From Xanthobacteraceae bacterium (lineage in GTDB: Bacteria > Pseudomonadota > Alphaproteobacteria > Rhizobiales > Xanthobacteraceae), in the NCBI GenBank assembly GCA_030037185.1, contig JASHRR010001450.1, positions 1 through 20,240 on the forward strand: a DNA stretch of 20,240 nt, written 5' to 3'. A program made the position numbers and the translations under genes. This document shows, in pieces, positions 1 to 7,110 of the stretch (positions are counted from its first letter, which is position 1; every line of letters starts with the position of its first letter). The notes under the pieces are model-generated. The model was not told the origin of the DNA, did not search any database, and saw only the letters and a program-made list of their open reading frames with translations.

Positions 1-2
1 TT

Positions 3-299
3 CCTTATTTCGATGCTGCCCGCCAGCAGACCGACGACGTCGATGTGAGTGATTGGAGCAACTGGGTCGTGGTGCCGATCTCGGTCATCGCGTCGTTCGC
101 GTTGCCAGTACTCGGGGTGCTGCTCTGGCGACGTGGTCGCCGGCGCGAGGCCATGCTGCCGGCCCTGCTGTTTCTCACGCTCATCGGCAACGCGGCGATC
201 TGCGGTGTTGTGTCGAGCTCCAACGACCGGTTCCAGGCTCGGCTGGTCTGGCTCGCAGCGCTCACGGCCGGCCTTGCAGTGCGTGTCAGATCAATCTGA
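3..299 (+). CDS. Membrane protein, 3' end only (5' end outside window), probably truncated
   Basis: The reading frame is open from the first bases and runs to a TGA at 297-299, so only the C-terminal 98 residues or so are visible. Two hydrophobic stretches are clear, VVVPISVIASFALPVLGVLL (about residues 21-40 of the fragment) and a second one around LPALLFLTLIGNAAICGVV, followed by a third weak one near LVWLAALTAGLAV. A basic loop (RRGRRRE) lies between the first two. I recall similar uncharacterised membrane proteins in Rhizobiales but cannot name a family function. The frame ends abruptly in VRVRSI inside a perfect 9-bp inverted repeat (285-305), which suggests that the natural C-terminus was lost when foreign DNA joined here. 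An internal GTG at 45 could be mistaken for a start, but upstream in-frame sequence continues to the window edge. Confidence 0.55.
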   Translation, partial: PYFDAARQQTDDVDVSDWSNWVVVPISVIASFALPVLGVLLWRRGRRREAMLPALLFLTLIGNAAICGVVSSSNDRFQARLVWLAALTAGLAVRVRSI

Positions 300-305
300 T
301 CTGAC
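285..305. repeat. Perfect 9-bp inverted repeat with 3-bp loop at the truncation point
   Basis: GTCAGATCA at 285-293 is followed by ATC and then by TGATCTGAC at 297-305, the exact reverse complement. It sits where the membrane-protein frame ends and where decayed accessory DNA begins. It could be the end of a lost mobile element, a recombination footprint or a small hairpin. No T-tract follows, so it is not a typical intrinsic terminator. Confidence 0.6.
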
Positions 306-409
306 GCGACTTGCTCGCCCGGCCGCCTTTGGCCGGAGAGACCCTTCGCGTCGCAAGTCTCCACCTCGAACTTGGCAGTTTCACCGGCGCGAGCACCGGC
401 AAGTTCGAC

Positions 410-462
410 CAGCCATTGGCCACGGCCACCCACGTTTCGAGCTGTGCTTCTGCAATCGCCAC
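410..462 (-). pseudogene. CD-NTase (CBASS cyclase) remnant, N-terminus only
   Basis: A minus-strand GTG at 462 is preceded by a GAGG ribosome-binding sequence and opens a frame reading VAIAEAQLETW. This resembles the N-terminus of DncV-like CD-NTases next to CapV in CBASS operons (typically an xAIxExQLxTW start). Homology fades after about 11 codons and no nucleotidyltransferase motif (GS...DxD) follows, so the cyclase body is gone. The position just downstream of the CapV tail on the same strand is the normal CBASS gene order and is the main support. The 3' limit is only approximate. The match is short and could be fortuitous without that context. Confidence 0.4.
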
Positions 463-486
463 GCCAACCTCGTCAGGTCAGAAACC

Positions 487-840
487 TCACAAGATCGGCT
501 TCCGCGTCTCGCGCGCGGTCGCGCCCGCGCTGCCAACAAGTCCGAGCTTCTCCCGGTCTACCTCCAGCATGTCGGTCGCTGCCCGCGGCTGCGTGTACTT
601 GGCGCGGATGCGGACTGTCTCGACCCCGCGGAACAGCACCTTCCGTAATTGGTCTATAGACTGCGTGCTAATCTCCATTGTCTTTTGGAGGAACACCATG
701 GTCGGCAGCTTGCTCGCCCACTTCCGAAGGCTCCAGGCGGGCAGCTTCGGCGACGGGTACGCACCCACGCCGATGCTCACCGCGCGCACGTCCCTTCGGG
801 CGAAGCCGAGCGACTCGCTTGCGTCCACGATGGCGTTTTT
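487..840 (-). pseudogene. capV: CapV-like patatin phospholipase (CBASS effector), C-terminal remnant
   Basis: The minus-strand frame contains AIVDASESLGFARRDVRAVS, IGVGAYP, then ISTQSIDQLRKVLFRGVETV and ATDMLEVDREKLGLV. These are features of the C-terminal half of patatin-like phospholipases of the CapV type, which degrade membrane phospholipid when activated by a cyclic nucleotide. The catalytic GXSXG serine region and the N-terminal half are absent: the frame meets IS5-family transposase sequence at about 834-843. The stop is TGA at 487-489. A CD-NTase-like start follows about 25 bp downstream on the same strand. I infer a deleted CBASS operon. Family identity is from recalled motif similarity, not a search. 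Confidence 0.6.
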
Positions 841-1489
841 GCCTGGCAAGAACGGCGATCCTGGCCGGTCGGGAGAGGACTGAAGCTGTCTTGTGGCTTG
901 TGCGCGCTGGCGCGCCGTCGCGCGATTTGCCCCCGAGCTTCGGCAAGTGGTCCTCGGTGTGGAAACGCTTCCGGCGATGGGCGCTCAAAGGCGTATTTGA
1001 GCGGTTTTTTGCGGCCTTGTCAGAAGATGCCGATTTAGAATACGCGCTCATCGACGGCACGATCGCTAAGGTTCACCGGCACGGCACCGGCGCAAAAGGG
1101 GGACTCAACATCAGGCTATCGGCAAATCGCGCGGCGGGCTGACAACCAAGATCGTCGCTTTCGTCGACGCGCTGGGCAACCTGGCGCGCTTGGTCCTGCT
1201 GCCCGGCCAACGTCACGACAGCGTTGGTGTCGAACCGCTGATCACGGGCATGATTTCGAGGCTCTCATCGCCGATCAAGGAGCGAGGCGCTGTTGCTGTG
1301 ATCCCGGCCAGTTCGGATCGCACAACGCCCATTCCCCACGACGTAGAAATGTATGAGTGGTGACACTTGGTCGAGAACTTCTTCCAGCGGATCAAGGAGT
1401 TCCGACGTATCGCCACCCGTTACGACAAAACAGCTGCCGGCTTCGCAGCCGCCATCTATCTCGTCGGGGCGTTGCTTGCCCTTCGATGA
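836..1489 (+). pseudogene. Degenerate IS5-family transposase
   Basis: The DDE transposase is readable in pieces: FLPGKNGDPGRSGED, then EAVLWLVRAGAP, then YALIDGTIAKVHRHGTGAKG (first catalytic Asp), QAIGKSRGGLTTKIVAFVDA, HDFEALIAD (second Asp), and HLVENFFQRIKEFRRIATRY (catalytic Glu) to LALR and TGA at 1487-1489. It is broken by a small deletion near 882, a frameshift near 1095-1105, a deletion with frame change near 1250-1285 and an in-frame TGA just before HLVENFF (near 1360). The usual first dozen residues are missing, and the 5' end abuts the CapV remnant directly. No terminal inverted repeats were found, so this is a dead, truncated copy rather than an intact insertion. The IS427-like subgroup is a guess from the KVHRHG and RYDKT blocks. 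Confidence 0.8.
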
Positions 1490-1679
1490 ATATCTACAGA
1501 CCCTAGAACAGCACGCCAAGCAGCGGCGAGGCCCGCCGAGCCTGCCGATACGAGCGCCGCAAAGGGCCGCGCGCGCATAGCGCGTGCTTGAGCGGCAGAT
1601 CGTCGATGTGGAAATGATCGGCTGGTACATGGAGACCGCGGGGAATTGAAGTTTAAGTTTTGTTTTCACCCAGGCTGGC

Positions 1680-2861
1680 TTAAGGGATCCAGGCGAGTTC
1701 CTTCTCCTTCTTGCCGGCACGGGCGAACACATCAAGCGCCGCATTCACGGCGGCCCCGTCCTCGAACGCGTAGCCCTCCTGTCGGATCACGGTTTCGAAC
1801 GCTCTGAGCGCGTCAGCCATGTCAGCCTCGGAAAAGGCGCCCATCGTTCCCCAACGCCACATCTTCCCGGCCATCTTGCCCTGTCCGCCGGAGATCACGA
1901 CGCCGTGCTCGTCGCGCAATTTCGCCAAGATTGTCCCGTTATCCAGGCCGCGCGGCGTCAGAATGCCGGTAACGGTGACCGAATGCGCGCCATCGCGAGA
2001 GAAGACCTCCATCCCGAGCGCCTTGACGGCTTGTTGCAGCGCGTCACTGTAGCGCGCGTGACGGGCCCACACGTTGCAGCCACCTTCCCTTTCGTAGAGA
2101 TCGATTGCGACGTCGAGTGCAAAGGTGACTGAGACCGGAGGCGTCCATGGCGGCTCGCCCTTGTCAAGGAACTCTTTGTGCTTCTGTAGATCGAAGTAAA
2201 AGCGCGGCGCCTTGTTTGCTTTGATCTTCTCCCAGGCGCGTGCACTCACCGCGACCATGGCGAGTCCCGGTGGGCACGCAAGCGCTTTTTGCGACGCAGC
2301 ACAGACGATATCGAGCCGCCATTCGTCCATCTTGAATTCGCTTGCGCCCAAGCCGCTCACCGAGTCGACAACGACGTAGGCCGGATGATCTCCGATCGCT
2401 CGCGACATCACACCCAAATCGATTTGCACGCCGGTGGACGTCTCGTTGTGCGTCAATAGGATGCCGGTGATCTTTTTTTCGCGATCGGCCCGCAGCCGCG
2501 CAGCCAAGGCCTCGGCGTCGACCCCGGCGCCCAAGGGCGTTTCGAGCATCTCGACGGTGCAACCCCAGGTCTTCGCGATCGCGGCGATTCGCTCGCCGAA
2601 GACGCCGGTCGGGCATGCGAGGAGCGTGTCGCCGGGACCGAACATGTTGGTTACCGCGGCTTCGAGGCCGCCCGTTCCCGACGCCCCCATCAACAGCACA
2701 TCGCCGTTCGTGGCAAAGATCGGCTTCATGCGATCCGCGATACGATGGAGCAGGCGGGCGTATTCGGGGCCGCGATGATTGATCAGCGGCTTCGCCATCG
2801 CGGCCAGCACTGGCTCGGAAACTGCAACGGGGCCGGGGATGAACAGCAGGCTCTTTGGCAT
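1680..2861 (-). CDS. Class V aminotransferase, alanine-glyoxylate/serine-pyruvate type
   Basis: PLP-dependent aminotransferase of fold type I, expected to be cytoplasmic and to move an amino group between a small amino acid and glyoxylate or pyruvate. The N-terminal FIPGPVAVSEPVLAAMA and NHRGPEY blocks, the GASGTGGLEAA cofactor-binding loop, the VVVDSVSGLGA block with the PLP-pyridine Asp, and the SQKALACPPGL motif with the Schiff-base lysine (residue 192 from this start) are all typical. At 393 residues it has normal family length and no lesions. I chose ATG 2861 because MPKSLLFIPGP matches the usual N-terminus and GGAAA lies about 11 nt upstream; an in-frame upstream start at 2888 adds nine residues. 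It is the only intact gene within the decayed belt and lies 84 bp from a divergent Nudix pseudogene. Substrate cannot be told from sequence. Confidence 0.85.
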   Translation of the reverse strand: MPKSLLFIPGPVAVSEPVLAAMAKPLINHRGPEYARLLHRIADRMKPIFATNGDVLLMGASGTGGLEAAVTNMFGPGDTLLACPTGVFGERIAAIAKTWGCTVEMLETPLGAGVDAEALAARLRADREKKITGILLTHNETSTGVQIDLGVMSRAIGDHPAYVVVDSVSGLGASEFKMDEWRLDIVCAASQKALACPPGLAMVAVSARAWEKIKANKAPRFYFDLQKHKEFLDKGEPPWTPPVSVTFALDVAIDLYEREGGCNVWARHARYSDALQQAVKALGMEVFSRDGAHSVTVTGILTPRGLDNGTILAKLRDEHGVVISGGQGKMAGKMWRWGTMGAFSEADMADALRAFETVIRQEGYAFEDGAAVNAALDVFARAGKKEKELAWIP

Positions 2862-2902
2862 AAGTACAGATTTCCGGTGGAAGCGCACGCATGACGCGAT
2901 TG

Positions 2903-2933
2903 ATCTGTGATGAAGCCTCTAGCTCATCTGTGA
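2903..2933. repeat. Direct repeat ATCTGTGA upstream of aminotransferase gene
   Basis: ATCTGTGA occurs at 2903-2910 and again at 2926-2933, spaced 23 bp start to start, in the 84-bp gap between the aminotransferase start and the Nudix pseudogene start. About two helical turns of spacing would allow a dimeric regulator to bind, but with only two short copies this may be chance. Confidence 0.25.
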
Positions 2934-2945
2934 ACTGATTGCTAC

Positions 2946-3330
2946 ATGCAGCGACGCGCATATGCCGGGCGCGTTGGCGCTTACGGTGTTGCACGCTCGG
3001 CCCACGGCCTCATCGCAGCGGTCGCGGATGACGATGGCAGGCTCTACTTCCCCGGCGGAGGTGCGCTACCAGGAGAGTCGGCCGCGTCTGCACTCGAGCA
3101 CGAAACTTGAGAGGAGTGCGGCTGGACGGTTGCCGTCGGAGACTTACTCGGCCGCGCTTTCCAACTCATTGACACCCGGGGCGAGGGCAGCTTTCTTCTG
3201 GAGGCCCGCTACTTCCGGCTATCCGTCCTGTTAGCGGACCGCGCACCCGGGTCGTGTGGCTTCCCGCCAAGACCTGCGCAGAGCGGATGCATCGCGCCTG
3301 TGATCGCTGGTTGGCCGATCACCGGCTCAC
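2946..3330 (+). pseudogene. Nudix hydrolase pseudogene
   Basis: From ATG 2946 the frame reads MQRRAYAGRVGAYGVARSAH and continues through YFPGGGALPGESAASALEHE to an in-frame TGA at 3108-3110, followed at once by EECGW in the same frame. GGG(x4)GE(x7)E(x3)EECGW is the Nudix box (GX5EX7REUXEEXGU) with the nonsense codon inside it. The frame then continues GDLLGRAFQLIDTRGEGSFL and ARYFRLSVLL. A frameshift near 3243-3252 moves the C-terminus to another frame (VVWLPAKTCAERMHRACDRW). The TGA may derive from CGA by one C-to-T change. Nudix enzymes hydrolyse nucleoside diphosphates linked to another moiety; this one should be inactive unless the TGA is read through. Start choice is tentative. Confidence 0.75.
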
Positions 3331-3584
3331 CGCGACTTCTAGGCGTTCCGCCAATCGAGGCGTTGATCCTTCCGTATACGGCCTCCGACCCGGGCGGAAA
3401 CTATCGAGGGGCAAGCTGCCGTCCACGCCGATGGGGCACAACGGGCGAATTTTACCCAAGGCGGTCATAGGCCTCGCACTGGCGCAACAATCAATATCTC
3501 CGCGCGGACATCAGCTGCATCAACGAGGTTCTGCGTGCCAGGAGGCAACCTGGTGCCGAACCAGGCTCGACGACCGGCGGAGGG
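3331..3584. other. Decayed stretch without recognisable gene
   Basis: Between the Nudix and relaxase remnants no frame gives a confident protein match. A short plus-strand piece (WRNNQYLRADISCINEVLRA, about 3480-3540) looks protein-like and might be the tail of a small gene that preceded the relaxase in the ancestral element, but I cannot name it. A TAG lies a few codons upstream in that frame. Confidence 0.4.
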
Positions 3585-4154
3585 GTGGTCCGCGAGGCGG
3601 CCGCTCGGCGTTCGGGCGAGGCCGGGCCGGATCAGCCGCAGCCGTCTGATCGCCGCCGATCGTCGCGTCGTCATCAAGGCCGGGGTGGTCCGCCATCGAG
3701 GACGCGCCTTCCGTTCGCCGCCGCTGTCGGCCCACGTCGCCTACCTCGAGGCGATGGCGTCACCCGGCACGGCAAGAAGGGCCGCCTGTTCGGCGCCGCC
3801 GAGGATGCGCCGATGCCATCGCCTTCGCGAAATGCGGCGTCAATGACCGGCATCATTTCCACCCGGAACCTGGTCGGCGAGATGGAGAGCGATCCCCGCA
3901 CCAGGCTGGACTGCGTCGGCATCGCCCATTGGAATACCGACAACCCGCATGTGCATCTGCTGGTGCGCGTCATCGCGGATGACGGTTCCAATCGCGTCAT
4001 CTCGCGTGATTACATCAGCCACGGCCTGCTCTCGCGGGCTGCGGACCTGGCCTCGGCCGAGCTCGGCCCCAAGCCCGAGGATGAAATCCACAACGCTCTC
4101 GAGCGGGAGGTGGACGCAGAGCGATGGACGCGCGTTCCGAATGGAGGCGGATGA
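3585..4154 (+). pseudogene. VirD2-like relaxase (DUF3363 type) remnant of a conjugative element
   Basis: Pieces of a conjugation relaxase are spread over all three plus frames. RRVVIKAGVVRHRGRAFRSP and LSAHVAYLE come first, then GVTRHGKKGRLFGAAEDA, then DAIAFAKCGVNDRHHFHPE, then a deletion of about 15 codons, then TRNLVGEMESDPRTRLD and IAHWNTDNPHVHLLVRV, and ISRDYISHGLLSRAADLAS, ending EREVDAERWTR. NDRHHF and HWNTDNPHVH are the histidine-containing blocks that bind the metal needed to nick the oriT strand. The C-terminal DUF3363 half is absent: the last frame stops at TGA 4152-4154. This shows that a plasmid or integrative conjugative element once occupied the locus. The N-terminal limit is approximate. 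Confidence 0.75.
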
Positions 4155-4189
4155 CATCAGCTTCATCGACCTCTGGCCGTCTCGCAGCG

Positions 4190-4754
4190 CTAGCGATTGA
4201 CCGCAGCCTGTCCTTCGCGACGATTGCGAAGCCGGATTGTCAGATCCTGCAGCGGGATGAGCAACTGCCTGAGCTGGTCGAGTGAGGGTTGATCTACAAG
4301 CCGGCCCTCGGGATCGAACTATCATTCGCGGAGGCGATGTCCACGTGAGGTGTATTGACGGGAACTAGGTTAAGCGACACGCAGACGTGGCGAAAGTGAA
4401 ACTGGCCGCGCGCGGTGCCGAGTGGGCTCACGAACGCACCGAGCAGGGCTTGCCATTGGCAGGCGGATCGGCGGACGCGACAACCATTCGAGCGCATTCT
4501 TCAACACGCCGGGTATCCGGCACCGCAAAGATGAGTGCCTCAGCCGCAGCAATCTCGCGGCGGAACCTTTGCACGGCCGTGGGCAACCCCTGCTGTTCGA
4601 CGTCGCTGGTGTAGTAGGACGGCAGCTCGATGAGGCTCGCGATGGCGAAGCTCATCTCCCCGCAGAAGCGAAGTCACCGCCGCAACGCCGCGGAATTGTA
4701 GTATTGGGCTCGCAGGTTGCCCGACACGCCCACCAGCCGGATCGGCGGTGCCAA
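4190..4754 (-). pseudogene. NAD(P)H-dependent FMN reductase pseudogene
   Basis: Reading the minus strand from a TTG at 4754, pieces of a flavodoxin-fold FMN reductase appear in order but in different frames: PPIRLVGVSGNLRAQYYNSA (flavin-phosphate loop), MSFAIASLIELPSYY, RFRREIAAAEALIFAVPDT, IPGVLKNALEWLSRPPI (family hallmark), GTARGQFHFRHVCVSLNL and NTPHVDIASAND, then PSLDQLRQLLIPLQDL to TAG at 4190-4192. At least four frame breaks make it non-functional. Such reductases reduce FMN or quinone/chromate with NAD(P)H. It lies on the same strand 65 bp downstream of the decarboxylase-like gene and may once have been the last gene of that operon, or may belong to the decayed belt. Confidence 0.75.
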
Positions 4755-4818
4755 TGCGCTCAGGGCTTGTTGCCTCGTATGGTCGGCGTGCGTGTCCGCA
4801 CAGCGCCACATACCCTGT

Positions 4819-5814
4819 TCAGACCCTCGAAATCTCGAAAACCGAAGGGTGGAAAATCTCTTCCGCGCTGAGCGTTCGCGTTGCCAAGCCTTGTTCGAAC
4901 GAGTATCGCGCCAGGGTCTCAATGTCCTTCGCATTCTCAGCAATACCGTAGCGCCAGAAGTCCTCGCCCATGAGTCGGACCGCATCCTCGACGCCGACCT
5001 CCGGCCACGGCAGCGTCACCTTGGTGGCCGACATTTCCTGCATTTCGGCGATCGCGATCTTCTTGGCCTGGCAGAAGGCCTTGTACACCGTCGCCGGCAG
5101 CCACGGGTATCGCTCCGCGAGGCTCTTCCTCACGCCGACCAGGTGCATGATCGGGAAGATGCCGGAGCGTTTGTAATATGCCATCTCGGCCTCCCGATAA
5201 TTCGGGAACATCAGGCCGACGTGCGGCGCGCGATTGACGTAGCATGACAGCTCGCGGGCGCTGAACACTGCATCGAGCTCGCCCTCAGTAAGCATCCGGC
5301 TCAGGGTTTTGCCGGCCGGGATCGGCGCAAGGTCGATGGAGCCGCCGAGCTGCAACGGCGTGCGCTCGTCGCGGCCGGGCTCCTCTTGGCCGCCCGTGCG
5401 CCAGTGAATGTCGGACGGATCGACCCCGCACTCTTCCTTGAAGATGCCGCGCATCCACACATTGGCGGTCTGCTGATATTCGGGCAGCCCGACAAGCTTA
5501 CCCTTGAGATCGGCGGGACCACGCAGGTTGCGGTCGGTTCTGACATAGATCGCCGAATGGCGGAAATGGCGCGACACGAAGGCTGGAATCGCCACGTAGC
5601 CACAGGCGTTGCGCGAGGTGGCCATGAGGTAGCTGTTGAACGACAGCTCGGCCACATCGAAATCCTGGTAACGGAACGCGCGGAAGAACAATTCCTCGGG
5701 ATCGAGCGCGAGATAGGTCACCTCACATCCGTCGACGCGCACCCGCCCATCCTTGATGGGACGGGTACGGTCGTACTCCGCACAGGCAATTGTGATCGGA
5801 ACGAGCTTCGACAT
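4819..5814 (-). CDS. 4,5-dihydroxyphthalate decarboxylase-family protein (Pht5-like)
   Basis: 331 residues from MSKLVPITIACAEYDRTRPI, without signal peptide, so probably cytoplasmic. The protein has the periplasmic-binding-protein-like (NMT1/THI5-like) fold signature of the Pht5 family: the N-terminal TRPIKDGRV and LDPEELFFRAFRYQDFDVAE blocks, SFNSYLM, FVSRHFRHSAIYVRTD, LKGKLVGLPEYQQTANVWMR and a C-terminal DFWRYGIAEN block. Pht5 in the phthalate pathway decarboxylates 4,5-dihydroxyphthalate to protocatechuate; many relatives are uncharacterised and some may act on other substrates or only bind ligands. Its place after an oxygenase and a dihydrodiol dehydrogenase supports the decarboxylase role here. 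It starts 63 bp after the dehydrogenase, with a perfect palindrome (CTGCAATTGCAG, 5822-5833) and a possible operator in the gap, so it may have its own promoter. Confidence 0.75.
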   Translation of the reverse strand: MSKLVPITIACAEYDRTRPIKDGRVRVDGCEVTYLALDPEELFFRAFRYQDFDVAELSFNSYLMATSRNACGYVAIPAFVSRHFRHSAIYVRTDRNLRGPADLKGKLVGLPEYQQTANVWMRGIFKEECGVDPSDIHWRTGGQEEPGRDERTPLQLGGSIDLAPIPAGKTLSRMLTEGELDAVFSARELSCYVNRAPHVGLMFPNYREAEMAYYKRSGIFPIMHLVGVRKSLAERYPWLPATVYKAFCQAKKIAIAEMQEMSATKVTLPWPEVGVEDAVRLMGEDFWRYGIAENAKDIETLARYSFEQGLATRTLSAEEIFHPSVFEISRV

Positions 5815-5832
5815 GAGCGCCCTGCAATTGCA

Positions 5833-5844
5833 GTGACATTTCAG
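5833..5844. promoter_or_regulatory. Candidate operator upstream of the decarboxylase-like gene
   Basis: GTGACATTTCAG, read on the minus strand as CTGAAATGTCAC, matches 10 of 12 positions of GTGAAATATCAC upstream of the dioxygenase operon. It lies 19-30 bp before the gene's ATG at 5814. The dyad GTGA-N4-TCA(G) is imperfect by one base. Inference from resemblance only. Confidence 0.3.
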
Positions 5845-5877
5845 GTTAACGGCACGCGGACCGGTGTCAATCGTCGC

Positions 5878-7110
5878 TCAAGTGCCGCGGGTTTGCTCCG
5901 AGGCCGGCATCTGGAGGCGCAGCGTGACCTCGCGCCGCTCCTGCGCAGAGCGCAGAAGCGCAAGAACGGCCTCGACGGACGCCCTTCCCCATCTCGCGTC
6001 GTGTATGCACCGGCGATTTTCCCGGATGGTCATCCACAGCGCGTCGAGCGCGTCGCCCTGGCCAGGCCTGCCGGGTCCCGTCGGCACGGTGAGCTGACGC
6101 GTCCCTTCGATGCCGTGGAGCGTCACGCCGTTGGGGGAGAGCCGCAAGTCGCCGCGTTCGCAGGTTGCAACGATCAAGCCGAAGTGCGGAAGATGTGGCT
6201 GCTCGAGTGGAAGGGGCCGGCCGCCATAGCCGAGGTTGCGATGCGCCTCGGTGTCCCCTCGCTGGGCGTGAAAGGCGCGGCGCGTCTCGCCCTGGCGCCC
6301 AGGCGGCTTGCTCGTGCCGCCTTCGGCAATCCAATCGTGCCACTCGTCGCTGTCGAAGAAATCGTACCCGCTATAGGTGAGCGCCGCCGCAACTCCGTTG
6401 TCGAATTCAAGAAATGCCGCGCAGTGTCCGGCAGCCGCGCGCGCCCGGTCGAGCCCGCCCATGCTGGCGCGCACACTGGTTATGTGGCCGCCGCCGAGCA
6501 GCCGGATGATTTCGAGCTGATGGATCACCTGGTTGAAGGCGATACCGCCGAGGGCCGGATCGTCGAACTCGTCCAGACGGTGCGGGCGCAACAGGAAATC
6601 GTTGTAGTTAAAGCTGAGGATCATCCCGAGCCTGCCGACCTCGTCGTTTTCGATCAGAGTACGCATGTGGCGGATATTCGGGTCGAAGGCATGGGTGTGT
6701 CCTACGATGATATTGAGGCCGGTCCGCTCGGCGGCCGCGACGACGCGGTCGCAATCCTCAAGCGTCAGTGCGAGCGGCTTCTCGACGAGGACATGCTTGC
6801 CGTGGTGCAAGGCCTCGATGGCCTGCTGGGCGTGATTTTGATGGGGAGAAGCGATGTAGATCGCCTCGATCGACGGATCGCCGCAGAGCTCTTCGAACCG
6901 CGCGTAGGTCCGCGCGACAAAGTTGCGCGCAAAGGCTTCGCGTGGGCGCTCGAGCGGGTCCATGGCGGCGCACAGGGCGATGCGGGGATGTGCTGCCGCG
7001 GCGCGGATCATGAATGCGCCGGCAAGGCCGAGGCCGGCGATTCCGAGACGGATCGGGGCGGTCCGCCCGTCGGTGCGGAGTGGAGGTGGGGGCTCGCTCG
7101 GAGGAATCAA
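5878..7110 (-). CDS. Gfo/Idh/MocA oxidoreductase, probable cis-dihydrodiol (carboxylate) dehydrogenase
   Basis: 410 residues. The N-terminal Rossmann domain shows GIAGLGLAGAF (residues 24-33, the GxGxxG dinucleotide loop) and the EKP motif (110-112); the C-terminal domain carries GGIAFNQVIHQLEIIRLL with the family's catalytic-region His (about 196). Phthalate cis-4,5-dihydrodiol dehydrogenases (Pht4/OphB) belong to this family, and the neighbours here, a Rieske oxygenase upstream and a Pht5-like decarboxylase downstream, fit that step: NAD(P)-linked oxidation of a cis-diol to a catechol-type diol. The ATG at 7110 overlaps the stop of the beta-subunit gene as ATGA, so translation is coupled. 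The first 20 residues are a Pro/Arg-rich extension before the Rossmann strand. Family certain; substrate inferred from context. Confidence 0.85.
   Translation of the reverse strand: MIPPSEPPPPLRTDGRTAPIRLGIAGLGLAGAFMIRAAAAHPRIALCAAMDPLERPREAFARNFVARTYARFEELCGDPSIEAIYIASPHQNHAQQAIEALHHGKHVLVEKPLALTLEDCDRVVAAAERTGLNIIVGHTHAFDPNIRHMRTLIENDEVGRLGMILSFNYNDFLLRPHRLDEFDDPALGGIAFNQVIHQLEIIRLLGGGHITSVRASMGGLDRARAAAGHCAAFLEFDNGVAAALTYSGYDFFDSDEWHDWIAEGGTSKPPGRQGETRRAFHAQRGDTEAHRNLGYGGRPLPLEQPHLPHFGLIVATCERGDLRLSPNGVTLHGIEGTRQLTVPTGPGRPGQGDALDALWMTIRENRRCIHDARWGRASVEAVLALLRSAQERREVTLRLQMPASEQTRGT

Noticed and set aside
1490..1679. Short plus-strand frame ending ERQIVDVEMIGWYMETAGN
   Set aside because: It looks slightly protein-like but is too short, has no recognised family and lies next to a degraded transposase, so it is not reported as a gene.
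5822..5833. Perfect 12-bp palindrome CTGCAATTGCAG before the decarboxylase-like gene
   Set aside because: Striking, but it has no second copy at the other promoters that I noticed, so I do not call it an operator; it is mentioned only in the gene entry.
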